Shown piece after piece: positions 28,564-37,543 of a stretch of 64,000 bases of DNA (positions within the stretch are counted from its first letter, which is position 1; every line of letters starts with the position of its first letter). The position numbers and the translations under genes are program-made. The stretch is from assembly GCF_005404815.1 (NCBI RefSeq), contig NZ_BJDF01000012.1, forward strand, positions 1-64,000, given 5' to 3'. Under the pieces are notes generated by a model. The model did no database searches, was not told where the DNA came from, and saw only the letters and a program-made list of their open reading frames with translations. Origin of the DNA: Companilactobacillus huachuanensis. Lineage in GTDB: Bacteria; Bacillota; Bacilli; Lactobacillales; Lactobacillaceae.

Positions 28564-29208
28564 TTAATCCTTCTCTATTTCCGTCCACGGATCTCGCGAA
28601 AGCTTTGGTCCATTAGCAGTTTTAACTAATATCGTTTCACTAGTATTATTCACAAATTCTTCTAATGAAAACCCTTTTTGACCATGAACAACTTGTAAAT
28701 CTGCGTGAACTCCAAATTGATTCAATCTTTTTAAAAGTAAACTTGCCTCTTCACGTGATAGATGATTCTTTTCATATAAAATCAAATCCAAATCACTACT
28801 ATTTTTAGCAGTTGCTTGTCGACTAGCCAATTCAAATCCCACACTTCCGCCAATTCCCCACTTATATGCTTTCATAATAGAAACAATTTTAGGCAAAGCA
28901 TTGATTGCTGGTAACTCTCGACGACTTTTCGAAAGCAAGTCCCATGTATCATATATCAGTGAATATGGAGTAATTATACTTTCAGATACAACATCTTTAG
29001 TAAAAATATATCCAGCAAATCTCTGTTCACGTTTAACACCTCTGACACCTACTGGTACTTTGCCATCAATGATATTTCCACGACGAATTATCACTAATGG
29101 TACTTTGGTCAAACTATCAACCACCCATTTAGGCTTTTTTTCATCACTGAAGAATTCTTCAGGATAAATTTTAACCAAATTATGTGGTAAAAGCTCTATG
29201 CGTTCCAT
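28564..29208 (-). CDS. mdcG: Phosphoribosyl-dephospho-CoA transferase MdcG
   Basis: Attaches the 2'-(5''-triphosphoribosyl)-3'-dephospho-CoA group to the serine of the malonate decarboxylase carrier protein MdcC. The 214-residue protein has a nucleotidyltransferase core: GGSVGFELAS near residue 120 followed by SSDLDLIL with two metal-binding Asp residues. Its start overlaps the end of mdcDE by 13 nt. It closes the mdc operon. Confidence 0.9.
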   Translation of the reverse strand: MERIELLPHNLVKIYPEEFFSDEKKPKWVVDSLTKVPLVIIRRGNIIDGKVPVGVRGVKREQRFAGYIFTKDVVSESIITPYSLIYDTWDLLSKSRRELPAINALPKIVSIMKAYKWGIGGSVGFELASRQATAKNSSDLDLILYEKNHLSREEASLLLKRLNQFGVHADLQVVHGQKGFSLEEFVNNTSETILVKTANGPKLSRDPWTEIEKD

Positions 29209-30860
29209 TGTTCAAAGACAGCCTTACGAACTGCATTCGTAGCTTTACGACCACTTTCAACAGCGATAGGTGTTTCATAACGGAAGTGCAAATCTGCTGG
29301 TTTGCCAACAGTACTTTGGATAGCTTCGTCAATGATTGAACTGATCTTAGCTACATTCTCATCAGTAGCTTCATATGAACCAATACCCTTAACTAGTTTG
29401 TATAGAGCACCAAGTTTTTCATAATTGTCGATATCGTAAGCCATAGCTGGAACATGTTTTGTAGCTTCTTCAAGTTCAGCAATTGTACGTTGTGTAATAC
29501 GTGCAGCACTGGCTTTTGACATAGCTTGGATAGTGATTGATGTATCATCCAAGGCAATCAATCGATTTGATTGTAGACCATGTGCCAAGAAACCACCTGA
29601 AACCGCATCGCCAGGAATGAAAGCAATAACTGGATGTCCAGCTTGACGAGCTTTAGCATATGCAGCAGCACTTGAACCTAAAGCAACGTGGATACCAATT
29701 AACTCTTCTTGATAACCATAAGCTTGACTAGGTACATCAACAACCATGATGATGGGACGTTTTACATCCTTATCAACATCATCAGCAACAACTTTGTTGA
29801 CGATACTTGCAACAGCAAATCCTTCTTCAAGACCTACTTCACCATTACGAACACGTGGGAACTTGTTGTCGGCATCAGGGACAATAGCAACATATTCTTT
29901 ACCATCTTTTTCAGCATGCAAAACTGTAGATACTGAACTCTTGGCGTTTTTGATACCTGTTAGTTTCTCAAACCACAGACGGCCACGGCTCTTTGTACCT
30001 GGTTTATCTCCTTCAACTGCATCGGCAATAACATGCTTCTCAGCTTTAACTTCTGGATAAAGCTTACGATATCCTTCAATATCAAGTTTCTTATTAGGAT
30101 CAAGTTGGTCTAGTAATGATAGGTAGAAGTCCACATGTTCAGTTCTGTGAGCATCCTTCTTAGCATCAATAGCATCTGAAACTGATTTCTTAATATCCTC
30201 AACTGTATCGTCAACAACTTCATCAACAAGTCCAGTTGCTAATCGTTGCTTAGTACCTAAAGTATTCCAAATCAAGTCTTTATCACTTGAATCAAATTCA
30301 CGAACACCGGCCTCTTGTTCGATAACTTCTGGTCCATTTAGAGCAATTCTAGCTTTCTTAGTAGCAATTAAGTATGAAAGAATTGAAGCAGTAATTGACA
30401 TACCACCGAATGAACCAACACGTCCAGGAACTAGACCGATAACTGGAACATACTTCTTCAATGCAATAACTGCATTGTGAATTTCTGAAATTGAAAGTAA
30501 ACCATAGTTAGCTTCTTGTAAACGAACACCACCAGTATCAAGAACAATAACTGGATAGATTGTCTTTCCGGCCTTGTTATCTTCTAAAGCCTTCTCCAAT
30601 GCAGCAACAATCTTGGCACCACTAACTTCACCAATACCACCACCTTGGAATTTACCTTCAATAGAAATAACTAGCGCATTCTTACCGTTGATAGTACCTC
30701 GCATGAGAACGACACCATCGTCACTTTCAGGGACGATACCTTGTGGTTCCAAGTGTGGTGAAATCATATTATCAAGTGGTCCAACTAATTCACGGGCATT
30801 ATCATCAAGCAATGCCTCAGCACGTTCACGTGCATGTAATTCAACAAAACTATTTCTCAT
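29196..30860 (-). CDS. mdcDE: Malonate decarboxylase beta-gamma fusion (MdcD-MdcE)
   Basis: Decarboxylates malonyl-S-ACP to acetyl-S-ACP. Residues about 1-270 match the beta subunit (MdcD; FQGGGIGEVSGAK, LDTGGVRLQEAN, GRVGSFGGMS), and residues about 285-554 match the gamma subunit (MdcE; SRGRLWFEKLTG, IPGDAVSGGFLAHG). Both halves are carboxyltransferase-type crotonase folds. In Klebsiella and Acinetobacter they are separate genes of about 285 and 265 residues; here one frame covers both with no stop between. GGAGG precedes the ATG, and the start overlaps mdcC by 11 nt. Confidence 0.92.
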   Translation of the reverse strand: MRNSFVELHARERAEALLDDNARELVGPLDNMISPHLEPQGIVPESDDGVVLMRGTINGKNALVISIEGKFQGGGIGEVSGAKIVAALEKALEDNKAGKTIYPVIVLDTGGVRLQEANYGLLSISEIHNAVIALKKYVPVIGLVPGRVGSFGGMSITASILSYLIATKKARIALNGPEVIEQEAGVREFDSSDKDLIWNTLGTKQRLATGLVDEVVDDTVEDIKKSVSDAIDAKKDAHRTEHVDFYLSLLDQLDPNKKLDIEGYRKLYPEVKAEKHVIADAVEGDKPGTKSRGRLWFEKLTGIKNAKSSVSTVLHAEKDGKEYVAIVPDADNKFPRVRNGEVGLEEGFAVASIVNKVVADDVDKDVKRPIIMVVDVPSQAYGYQEELIGIHVALGSSAAAYAKARQAGHPVIAFIPGDAVSGGFLAHGLQSNRLIALDDTSITIQAMSKASAARITQRTIAELEEATKHVPAMAYDIDNYEKLGALYKLVKGIGSYEATDENVAKISSIIDEAIQSTVGKPADLHFRYETPIAVESGRKATNAVRKAVFEQWNA

Positions 30861-31149
30861 CTTTTAATGCCTCCATTGCTTGAGTTAAACGTAGATTTAC
30901 AACGCCGGGTGTTGAACCGAAGTCATTGATCTCGATATTTGCTTGGATCGGATATCTTGCAAAGAAACGATCCAAAACATTTTGCCAAACTTCTTTAAAA
31001 CCATCACTACCAGTAACAATACTTACAACAGTTTCATCAGAATCTGTTGGACGAAAGATTACTTCAAGGTCCCCAGAAGCAACTACACCAATGTGAACTG
31101 GGTTCTTAATGGGATTCTTAGTTTCAAATTTATAACGTAATTTTTCCAT
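30850..31149 (-). CDS. mdcC: Malonate decarboxylase acyl carrier protein (delta subunit)
   Basis: Carrier protein of 99 residues that holds malonyl and acetyl groups on a phosphoribosyl-dephospho-CoA arm. The attachment residue is Ser25 in VVASGDLEV, as in characterised MdcC proteins. It starts right after the mdcB stop and has GGAG upstream. It is the substrate of MdcB/MdcG maturation and of MdcA/MdcH acyl transfer. Confidence 0.92.
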   Translation of the reverse strand: MEKLRYKFETKNPIKNPVHIGVVASGDLEVIFRPTDSDETVVSIVTGSDGFKEVWQNVLDRFFARYPIQANIEINDFGSTPGVVNLRLTQAMEALKDEK

Positions 31150-31950
31150 TTAATTTTCTCCTACATTTGTTAGATTGTCTAAAAAATAACTTGCTGCAAA
31201 TAAATCCGCACAACCACCCGGTGAAATATTATATTCACTGACGAATTTCTCCAACTCAACGAATTTGGAATTTTCAATAACCGGCGTGTTACTCTCAAAT
31301 ATTTCTCTTGAAATTTTTTGTAATGATTGCAAAACTTTTAAATTACTACGATAAACAATGTTTGTATCGTTAACGTTGCTGTATAACAACATCAAACGAC
31401 GCATCCATAAATCATCCTCTTCATTCGTGTAACTCAGAATTTCTCTAATATTTGGGAACCCCGTCTGAGCTTCGCCACGTGCTCCTGATAAAGCATACTT
31501 TTTCTTTGTTGCCATACCATGAGTCTTCTTAGCGTTTTGTGGAACATATTTATCTGGTAAGTTAGCTAATGACTGCGCCGATAGTAATATTTGTCCTATA
31601 TCATTTGTCTGCAATGCACTTGTAGCACTTATCAACAAGCTCATTGTCCAGATGGCACCTTTGTGAGTATTAACTCCATTAGTTGCTTGAAACATGTCTG
31701 CTTCAGTCTGTCTGCCAATGGCACCGATATCTTCACGTAAACTAATATCAATATCTCGATCAAAACTAGCCTCGGCTGTCTGTTGGAATCCTGATAATAG
31801 ACTATCAGCTGATTTTAGGAACAAATTCAAATCCATATCATCATGTGAACCATTGGATAATGCGTCTACTAATCCGGGCTTGGGAGTAAAATTTACTTCC
31901 CATTTCAGAGCATCAACTGCTGATTGTGCAATAGATGTTTTGGTTTGCAT
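31150..31950 (-). CDS. mdcB: Triphosphoribosyl-dephospho-CoA synthase MdcB
   Basis: Makes the prosthetic group precursor from ATP and dephospho-CoA; CitG family. The 266-residue protein has WEVNFTPKPGLVDALSNG at the N-terminus, NGVNTHKGAIW in the middle and SPGGCADLFAASYF near the C-terminus, all typical of the family. The start at 31950 is chosen because it follows the mdcA stop directly (TAA-A-ATG) and begins where the family homology starts; a start at 31995 would overlap mdcA by 44 nt. The binding site is weak either way. Confidence 0.9.
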   Translation of the reverse strand: MQTKTSIAQSAVDALKWEVNFTPKPGLVDALSNGSHDDMDLNLFLKSADSLLSGFQQTAEASFDRDIDISLREDIGAIGRQTEADMFQATNGVNTHKGAIWTMSLLISATSALQTNDIGQILLSAQSLANLPDKYVPQNAKKTHGMATKKKYALSGARGEAQTGFPNIREILSYTNEEDDLWMRRLMLLYSNVNDTNIVYRSNLKVLQSLQKISREIFESNTPVIENSKFVELEKFVSEYNISPGGCADLFAASYFLDNLTNVGEN

Positions 31951-31951
31951 T

Positions 31952-33592
31952 TTATGACCAACTTCTGAACTTAGCTGGTGGATTGTATAGTCCATCTGAC
32001 CAACTTACTAAGTCGTCCATTGTTTGTGCAGCGAGAAGTGAACGTTTAGCTTCATTACGATGTACATCAAGATCTTCTGGCAATGCGACGATACCACGTG
32101 CACGCAAGTCAGCAAGTTGTTTAGGATTACTTCTCAATCCAACTGGTGTAACTCCGGCAATAGCTTCAATAGCCGCTTGTCTTTCAGCCATGCTATCTGT
32201 CTTGTACAAGTATGCGATACCCTCTTCAGTAACGATATGAGTAGTATCTTCTGAATAGATCATGATAGGAACATTAGCTAATTTAGCTTCTTTTCTAACC
32301 TCTTCAGCATCCAAGTGATCGACGAAGACTGGCTTTTTGTTTGAGCCAAATGTTTCAACCATTTGTACGACTAGTTTTTGTCCTTTACCTAGTGGATCAT
32401 TATCAGGACGAAGGCTTTGCCATGCTGGTGTTGAGTGACGACGGCCTGTTGGGTTACTCCCCATGTTAGGAGCACCACCGAATCCAGATAGACGACCATT
32501 TGTAACGGTTGAAGAGTTACCATATTTATCAATTTGTAGAGTTGAACCAACGAACATATCAAGTGCATATTGGCCAGCCATTTGACCAAAGGCACGGTTT
32601 GATCTCATTGTGCCATCTTTACCAACGAAGAAAATGTCAGGACGATGAGCAATATAATTCTCCATACCAACTTCACCACCGAAACTGTGAATAGTCTTGA
32701 CCCAACCACTTTCAATTGCAGGAATCAATGTAGGTGTAGGATTAACTTCCCAATTAGGGACAATCTTCCCTTTTAACCCTAATTGTTCACCATATGTAGG
32801 TAGCAATAGTTCAATAGCAGCAGTATTGAAACCAACACCATGGTTAACTGTTTGTACATTATGTTTCTCATAAATACCGCGAATTGCCATCATACCCATC
32901 AGAATTTGTAATTCAGTAATATTCTGAGGATCACGTGTGAACAATGGTTCTAGTTGATATGGTTGATCGGCTTGAACAACAACATCGACCCAGTCACCAG
33001 GGATATCAACGCGTGGAACTTTATCAACAATTTGGTTAGCCTGAACGATAACAATACCATCTTTGAAAGCAGCCGATTCAACGATTACGGGTGTCTCTTC
33101 TGTGTTGGCACCAGTGTACAAGTTACCATCATGGTCAACCTTATCAGCAGCAACTAAGACAACGTTAGGAATCAAGTCAACGTATAGACGTGCATACAAT
33201 TCAAGATATGTATGAATATCACCAACATTCATTGTTCCATCAGCAATCATTTGTGAGATACGAGTACTTTGTGGTCCGGCAAATGAAAAGTCCAACTTGC
33301 TAGCAATACCAGTTTCAAAAATATCCAAATGTTCTGGTCTTGAGACAGATGACATAATCATATGTAGGTCATGAATCTTTTGGGGATTAACGGAAGCCAA
33401 TACCTTTGACAAGAAACTAGCTTGTTTTTGATTATCTCCTTCCAATACAACTTTGTCGCCGGGGGCAATTAAGTCCTCCAACAATTCCTTAGCGTTTTCA
33501 GTTTCTACAAACTTACCATCCATCATTGGTGCAACTTTTTCTAACTTAGCGTTTTTTGCATCGCGATGTGTAGTCCAACTTCTTTTAGTCAT
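31952..33592 (-). CDS. mdcA: Malonate decarboxylase alpha subunit (acetyl-ACP:malonate ACP transferase)
   Basis: Exchanges acetyl for malonyl on the carrier protein, regenerating malonyl-S-ACP each cycle. The 546-residue protein aligns with MdcA over its length (N-terminal RSWTTHRDAK; FNTAAIELLLPTYGEQLGLKG; GFGGAPNMGSNPTGRRHST). GGAGG precedes the ATG and its start overlaps the mdcH stop by 8 nt. It follows mdcH and precedes mdcB. Confidence 0.93.
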   Translation of the reverse strand: MTKRSWTTHRDAKNAKLEKVAPMMDGKFVETENAKELLEDLIAPGDKVVLEGDNQKQASFLSKVLASVNPQKIHDLHMIMSSVSRPEHLDIFETGIASKLDFSFAGPQSTRISQMIADGTMNVGDIHTYLELYARLYVDLIPNVVLVAADKVDHDGNLYTGANTEETPVIVESAAFKDGIVIVQANQIVDKVPRVDIPGDWVDVVVQADQPYQLEPLFTRDPQNITELQILMGMMAIRGIYEKHNVQTVNHGVGFNTAAIELLLPTYGEQLGLKGKIVPNWEVNPTPTLIPAIESGWVKTIHSFGGEVGMENYIAHRPDIFFVGKDGTMRSNRAFGQMAGQYALDMFVGSTLQIDKYGNSSTVTNGRLSGFGGAPNMGSNPTGRRHSTPAWQSLRPDNDPLGKGQKLVVQMVETFGSNKKPVFVDHLDAEEVRKEAKLANVPIMIYSEDTTHIVTEEGIAYLYKTDSMAERQAAIEAIAGVTPVGLRSNPKQLADLRARGIVALPEDLDVHRNEAKRSLLAAQTMDDLVSWSDGLYNPPAKFRSWS

Positions 33593-34493
33593 TTATTTTC
33601 CTCCATTTTTTTAATAGAAATTCAGTATCATCAATTCCCATTTCACTCATGGTAATATTTCTCAGATCAGGTAATTTAGTATGAATCAACTTGGTGAATG
33701 CATGTCCTGGCATCACTTCAATCGTTGTATCAATACCTAGTTCACTGGCAACATTCATCATCGTGTCCCAATAAACCGGATAAATCAGATTGTTGATCAT
33801 ATCCTTTTTGACTTCATCTACTGTGTGGACGGCATGACCGTTGTAATTAGTTAGATAAGTACAATTGGGACGTTTCAACTCGACTGTCTTGAATGCTTCT
33901 TGCAAAGCATCAGCAGCTGATTGCATCAACGGTGAATGTGATGGATTTGGAACTTTCAATATAAGCGTCTTTTGAGCACCATTATCTTTTGCTAAAGCCA
34001 AAACTTTCTTGATACCATCCAAAGAACCAGACAATGCTGTCTGCAACTCTGAATTTTGATTTGAAACATAAACATCAGGTGCCATGACCCTTTCAACCAA
34101 TACCGTAACTTCCTTGCGAGTCAATCCAACAATTGCTCCCATACCATATCCAACTGGATAGGCTTCCTTCATCTTGGTAGCACGAAGAAAGACAATCTTA
34201 ATTGCATCTTCTTCAGTCAAAACCCCAGCAGCAACAGCGGCACCAAACACTCCCAAAGAATGTCCGGCAACAACATCAGGCCTCTCATCAATACTTTGTA
34301 ACTGTCTAATGTTATATAGTTGCAAAATCAAAATTCCTAATTGAATCTTTATGGAATCCTTGTAGGCCTCTTCATCATCGGTCAACTCAACCCCAGTCAA
34401 ATCTTTAACTTTAGTTTTTAAATCCTGTGGTACGTTATCCAACATCCCCGAACTTTGTCCACCTTGTCCTGGGAATATCCATAAAGTACGCAT
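33585..34493 (-). CDS. mdcH: Malonyl-CoA:ACP transacylase MdcH (epsilon subunit)
   Basis: Primes the decarboxylase by loading malonyl from malonyl-CoA. The 302-residue FabD-type protein has FPGQGGQ at residues 7-13, the active-site Ser79 in AGHSLG and the His segment NPSHSPLM near 188. It is the first gene of the operon here, unlike the mdcABCDEFGH order of Klebsiella. A palindromic LysR-type site lies between it and divergent mdcR. Confidence 0.9.
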   Translation of the reverse strand: MRTLWIFPGQGGQSSGMLDNVPQDLKTKVKDLTGVELTDDEEAYKDSIKIQLGILILQLYNIRQLQSIDERPDVVAGHSLGVFGAAVAAGVLTEEDAIKIVFLRATKMKEAYPVGYGMGAIVGLTRKEVTVLVERVMAPDVYVSNQNSELQTALSGSLDGIKKVLALAKDNGAQKTLILKVPNPSHSPLMQSAADALQEAFKTVELKRPNCTYLTNYNGHAVHTVDEVKKDMINNLIYPVYWDTMMNVASELGIDTTIEVMPGHAFTKLIHTKLPDLRNITMSEMGIDDTEFLLKKWRKIND

Positions 34494-34584
34494 ATATTCA
34501 CCTCCAAATCATCCTTATTTGCTGATCTCACATCACATAGTATAAAAGCGTAATCATAACGTGTATAATACATAAAACGAATGA

Positions 34585-34606
34585 TACATAACCAAATAGT
34601 TATGAA
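34585..34606. promoter_or_regulatory. Palindromic LysR-type operator between mdcH and mdcR
   Basis: CATAAC-N6-GTTATG (34587-34604) is a perfect dyad about 15 bases before the mdcR start. Its position between divergent genes fits an MdcR binding site. The adjacent TATAATAC region may hold promoters for both directions. Confidence 0.6.
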
Positions 34607-34620
34607 TAGAGGATATTTGG

Positions 34621-35496
34621 ATGAATTTGACACAACTAAAATGCTTCGCCGTCGTTGCGAATCAAGAAAGCATTACAAAAGCTGCCGAAATACTATATAT
34701 TTCACAACCCGCTGTTAGTAAAACCATCAAACAATTAGAAGATGAGTTACAGGTTCAATTGTTTGATCGTACTGGACGAACATTGAAATTAAATCGTGCC
34801 GGCAGATTATTTTTCAGCTATGTTAATGATAGTTTGAAAGAATTGGATCGCGGTGTTAATGCTGTTGAAGGCGGTGTTGATAATTCTGAACAACCTATTT
34901 CAATCTTAATGGAAGTGGCATCCCCCTTTATTCCCAGTATTGTTACCAATATCAAAGATAAATTTCCAAACGTTAGACTAAGCCTGGCACAGCATACGGT
35001 CAGAGAAGCTGACTTCAAACAGTTCGACTTCATCGTTACTAGTCATCCACTCAAAAATTTGACAAACGTTCCTGTATTAAAAGAAGAAGTCTTCGTTGGG
35101 TGGAATTCCAAATTTGGCTACTCCAAGAAATTTATTAATCCAAAGGAAATTAAATCTGAAAAATTTATCGGTCTGACCAAGAATAATCCATTACGAAATA
35201 CCATTGACCGTTATTTCAACGAACGAGGGATTTCTTTAAATTACATGTACGAAACTGACGACCCAGCAACTATTCGTGGTCTAATTGAAGCTGGTATTGG
35301 ATTAAGTTTCATCCCTTCAGTTACTTGGCAGACTATTAATGAACAAGTTCAACTTGCCCGATTGACTCCTGAACCATTGCAGAGAACCATTTTCTTATGC
35401 TCACCTTCTAGTAATTTGACCGATATTCAACGAGAGATCAGTAATGAACTAATTAAGTTATTTTTGAGTTTTCAACGTTCAGAATTAAAAATTTGA
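34621..35496 (+). CDS. mdcR: LysR family regulator of the malonate operon
   Basis: Transcription factor of 291 residues. The N-terminal winged helix is at about 1-60 (LTQLKCFAVVANQESITKAAEILYIS, quoted only in part: SQPAVSKTIKQLE), followed by a periplasmic-binding-like effector domain. It is divergent from mdcH, the usual place for MdcR, so malonate or malonyl-CoA is the likely effector. The name rests on position plus family. Confidence 0.85.
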   Translation: MNLTQLKCFAVVANQESITKAAEILYISQPAVSKTIKQLEDELQVQLFDRTGRTLKLNRAGRLFFSYVNDSLKELDRGVNAVEGGVDNSEQPISILMEVASPFIPSIVTNIKDKFPNVRLSLAQHTVREADFKQFDFIVTSHPLKNLTNVPVLKEEVFVGWNSKFGYSKKFINPKEIKSEKFIGLTKNNPLRNTIDRYFNERGISLNYMYETDDPATIRGLIEAGIGLSFIPSVTWQTINEQVQLARLTPEPLQRTIFLCSPSSNLTDIQREISNELIKLFLSFQRSELKI

Positions 35497-35539
35497 GTTG
35501 CAATTTATTTTGTATGCGGTTATATTAGCTTCAACGAAG

Positions 35540-35573
35540 TCCTTTTGTTGATCTCACAATCAAACAAAAGGAG
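35540..35573 (+). promoter_or_regulatory. Hairpin covering the acyltransferase ribosome binding site
   Basis: TCCTTTTGTTGAT can pair with ATCAAACAAAAGGA (one bulged A). The right arm contains the AAAGGAG binding site of the next gene, and no T run follows, so it may control translation rather than terminate. Confidence 0.5.
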
Positions 35574-35582
35574 AAATTACTA

Positions 35583-36719
35583 ATGAATTCAAGATTAGAC
35601 AATACAAGGCCCGCTGATATCGGGGACTACATGAAAGTCTTCGCTTGTACTGCCGTTATGATGCAGACTGTTCTTGGTGTCGTTCTAGGCACTAATCCAC
35701 CCGACAACGCCCAAACATTTATTGGGATTGTTTATAATCTAGTTAAATTTACAGCACCGGCCTTTATTTTTGGTATTTTATACACAACTGCCAGAACTAC
35801 TGGTGACAACAGCTGGAATAACTATGGCGGATATATGAAGAAACAATGGTCTGCTCTTTTTGTACCTACGATTTGGTGGACACTAGCCTATTTATTAATA
35901 TTCCCCGACGTTCAACAAGTAAACCAATTTAATGATGTTGGTAGTTTCTTATGGAACTTTGTAAACGGTAATGCCGCACCACACTTGTGGTATAACACCA
36001 TGATGCTTCAATTTATCATTTTAATGCCATTCTTCTGGGCTCTCGGACATTGGGTCAAGAAAAGCATTACTAATGCTATTTGGGCAATTGCTTTGACGAT
36101 CGTCGGATATGCAGCATGGCTATACTTTTACGATGTCAACGTATTCCACGGGCCACAGGCTACTAACTGGTACCTATTAGATAGATTATTTGTTAGTTTC
36201 GTTATTTATGGAATATTTGGTGTTATCGCTTGGGTATACCGTGAACAATTCGAGACATTTATCAGAAAGGTTTGGATTTTCCTAGTTGTAGCAATCATTG
36301 CCGTCTATTATTGGACGAACAGTGAACTATCGGCTTATGGATTCCCTGTTCAATTGACTAACGCTCCTTACTACAAACCATCAATGACTTTGTATGCATT
36401 ATTAGTTATTAGTTTAGTTGCCGCATTATCAATGTATCACTTGCGCAATAACTCCAAGGCTCTACCTGTGTTCCACTTCTTAGCGGTCTATGCTTACCGC
36501 GCATACTTATCAAACGTCTTCTGGTTTCAGATCATCTGGAGAATCTTCGGTCACAATGTGGCACTGAATCATCCAATTGTTGCGATTGTCGTTTGTTACT
36601 TGATCACTTGGTGTCTAGCATTCACATCTGCTTACACATTCCACATTATCTGGTCACGTGTAAAGTCAGGATTTGCTTCTAAAGATTCCAAACAAGTCTC
36701 TGAACAAGTCAAACAATGA
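35583..36719 (+). CDS. Acyltransferase family 3 membrane protein
   Basis: Polytopic protein of 378 residues with about ten membrane segments, resembling the acyltransferase-3 family (LWYNTMMLQFIILMPFFWAL in the middle is typical). Such proteins acetylate or acylate exported sugars; there is no extracellular SGNH domain as in OatA. It lies 86 bp after mdcR on the same strand. No malonate transporter of the MdcLM, MdcF or MadLM type is seen here, and this protein does not look like one. The target is unknown. Confidence 0.72.
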   Translation: MNSRLDNTRPADIGDYMKVFACTAVMMQTVLGVVLGTNPPDNAQTFIGIVYNLVKFTAPAFIFGILYTTARTTGDNSWNNYGGYMKKQWSALFVPTIWWTLAYLLIFPDVQQVNQFNDVGSFLWNFVNGNAAPHLWYNTMMLQFIILMPFFWALGHWVKKSITNAIWAIALTIVGYAAWLYFYDVNVFHGPQATNWYLLDRLFVSFVIYGIFGVIAWVYREQFETFIRKVWIFLVVAIIAVYYWTNSELSAYGFPVQLTNAPYYKPSMTLYALLVISLVAALSMYHLRNNSKALPVFHFLAVYAYRAYLSNVFWFQIIWRIFGHNVALNHPIVAIVVCYLITWCLAFTSAYTFHIIWSRVKSGFASKDSKQVSEQVKQ

Positions 36720-36728
36720 TTAAAAAAA

Positions 36729-36779
36729 TGGGATTTGTGCGATAATGAAAAAGTTATCGTACAAATCCTAATTTTTTTT
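36729..36779. terminator. Terminator after the acyltransferase gene
   Basis: GGATTTGT-CGATAA pairs with TTATCG-ACAAATCC, followed by TTTTTTTT. Confidence 0.85.
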
Positions 36780-36808
36780 ATATTTTGAGGTTTGTTTGTT
36801 GACCCACA

Positions 36809-36852
36809 AATCATATTATGCTAAATTAGCACTGTGCTATTAAGAGTGCTAA
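36809..36852 (+). promoter_or_regulatory. clpP promoter with CIRCE element (HrcA operator)
   Basis: TTGACC (36809-36814) and TAAATT 17 bases later form a plausible promoter. TTAGCACTG-N9-GAGTGCTAA (36826-36852) matches the CIRCE consensus TTAGCACTC-N9-GAGTGCTAA with one mismatch. HrcA repression at normal temperature is therefore likely. No clear CtsR site is seen. Confidence 0.88.
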
Positions 36853-36874
36853 TTAAAAACAGGAGGCATTTTAA

Positions 36875-37462
36875 ATGTTAGTTCCTACAGTTATTGAACA
36901 AAGCTCACGTGGCGAACGTGCCTATGATATTTACTCAAGATTATTAAAAGATAGAATCATCATGTTATCTGGTGAGGTTAACAGCCAAATGGCCAATACG
37001 GTCATTGCTGAACTTCTATTCCTAGATGCTCAAGATTCTGACAAAGATATTTCAATGTACATCAACTCACCCGGTGGTTCAGTTACCGACGGTTTAGCCA
37101 TTGTTGATACAATGAACTTTGTTAAATCTGATGTTCAAACTATTGCTACAGGATTAGCTGCATCAATGGGATCAGTTATCTTATCATCAGGTACAAAGGG
37201 CAAACGTTTTGCACTTCCAAACTCAACTGTTCTTATTCACCAACCATTAGGTGGCGCACAAGGTCAACAGACTGAAATTGAAATTGCTGCTCAAGAAATT
37301 TTGAAGACAAGAAAGAGATTGAACCACATGTTGGCTGATAACTCTGGTCAATCATTCGAAAAACTTCAAAAAGATACTGATCGTGATAACTACATGACAG
37401 CTGAAGAAGCTAAAGATTACGGTTTGATCGATGAAATTATGACAAACAAAGCAGATAAGTAA
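36875..37462 (+). CDS. clpP: ATP-dependent Clp protease proteolytic subunit ClpP
   Basis: Serine protease of 195 residues forming the tetradecameric barrel used with ClpX, ClpC or ClpE. The triad is Ser97 (GLAASMGS), His122 (IHQPLGG) and Asp171. The N-terminal [20 protein letters not shown] segment is typical. AGGAGG lies eight bases before the ATG. It is a single gene with a CIRCE element upstream and a terminator downstream. Confidence 0.97.
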   Translation: MLVPTVIEQSSRGERAYDIYSRLLKDRIIMLSGEVNSQMANTVIAELLFLDAQDSDKDISMYINSPGGSVTDGLAIVDTMNFVKSDVQTIATGLAASMGSVILSSGTKGKRFALPNSTVLIHQPLGGAQGQQTEIEIAAQEILKTRKRLNHMLADNSGQSFEKLQKDTDRDNYMTAEEAKDYGLIDEIMTNKADK

Positions 37463-37476
37463 TATCTGTTAAATAG

Positions 37477-37512
37477 AAAAAGCCGAGATTATTAAAATCT
37501 CGACTTTTTTTG
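37477..37512 (+). terminator. Terminator of clpP
   Basis: AAAAAG-CGAGATT pairs with AATCTCG-CTTTTT, followed by Ts. Confidence 0.9.
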
Positions 37513-37543
37513 TGTTTCCAAATATTAAAGAACATCTGATCCA

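Noticed and set aside
31950-31995. Longer mdcB start at 31995
   Set aside because: It would overlap mdcA by 44 nt and adds 15 residues outside the family homology.
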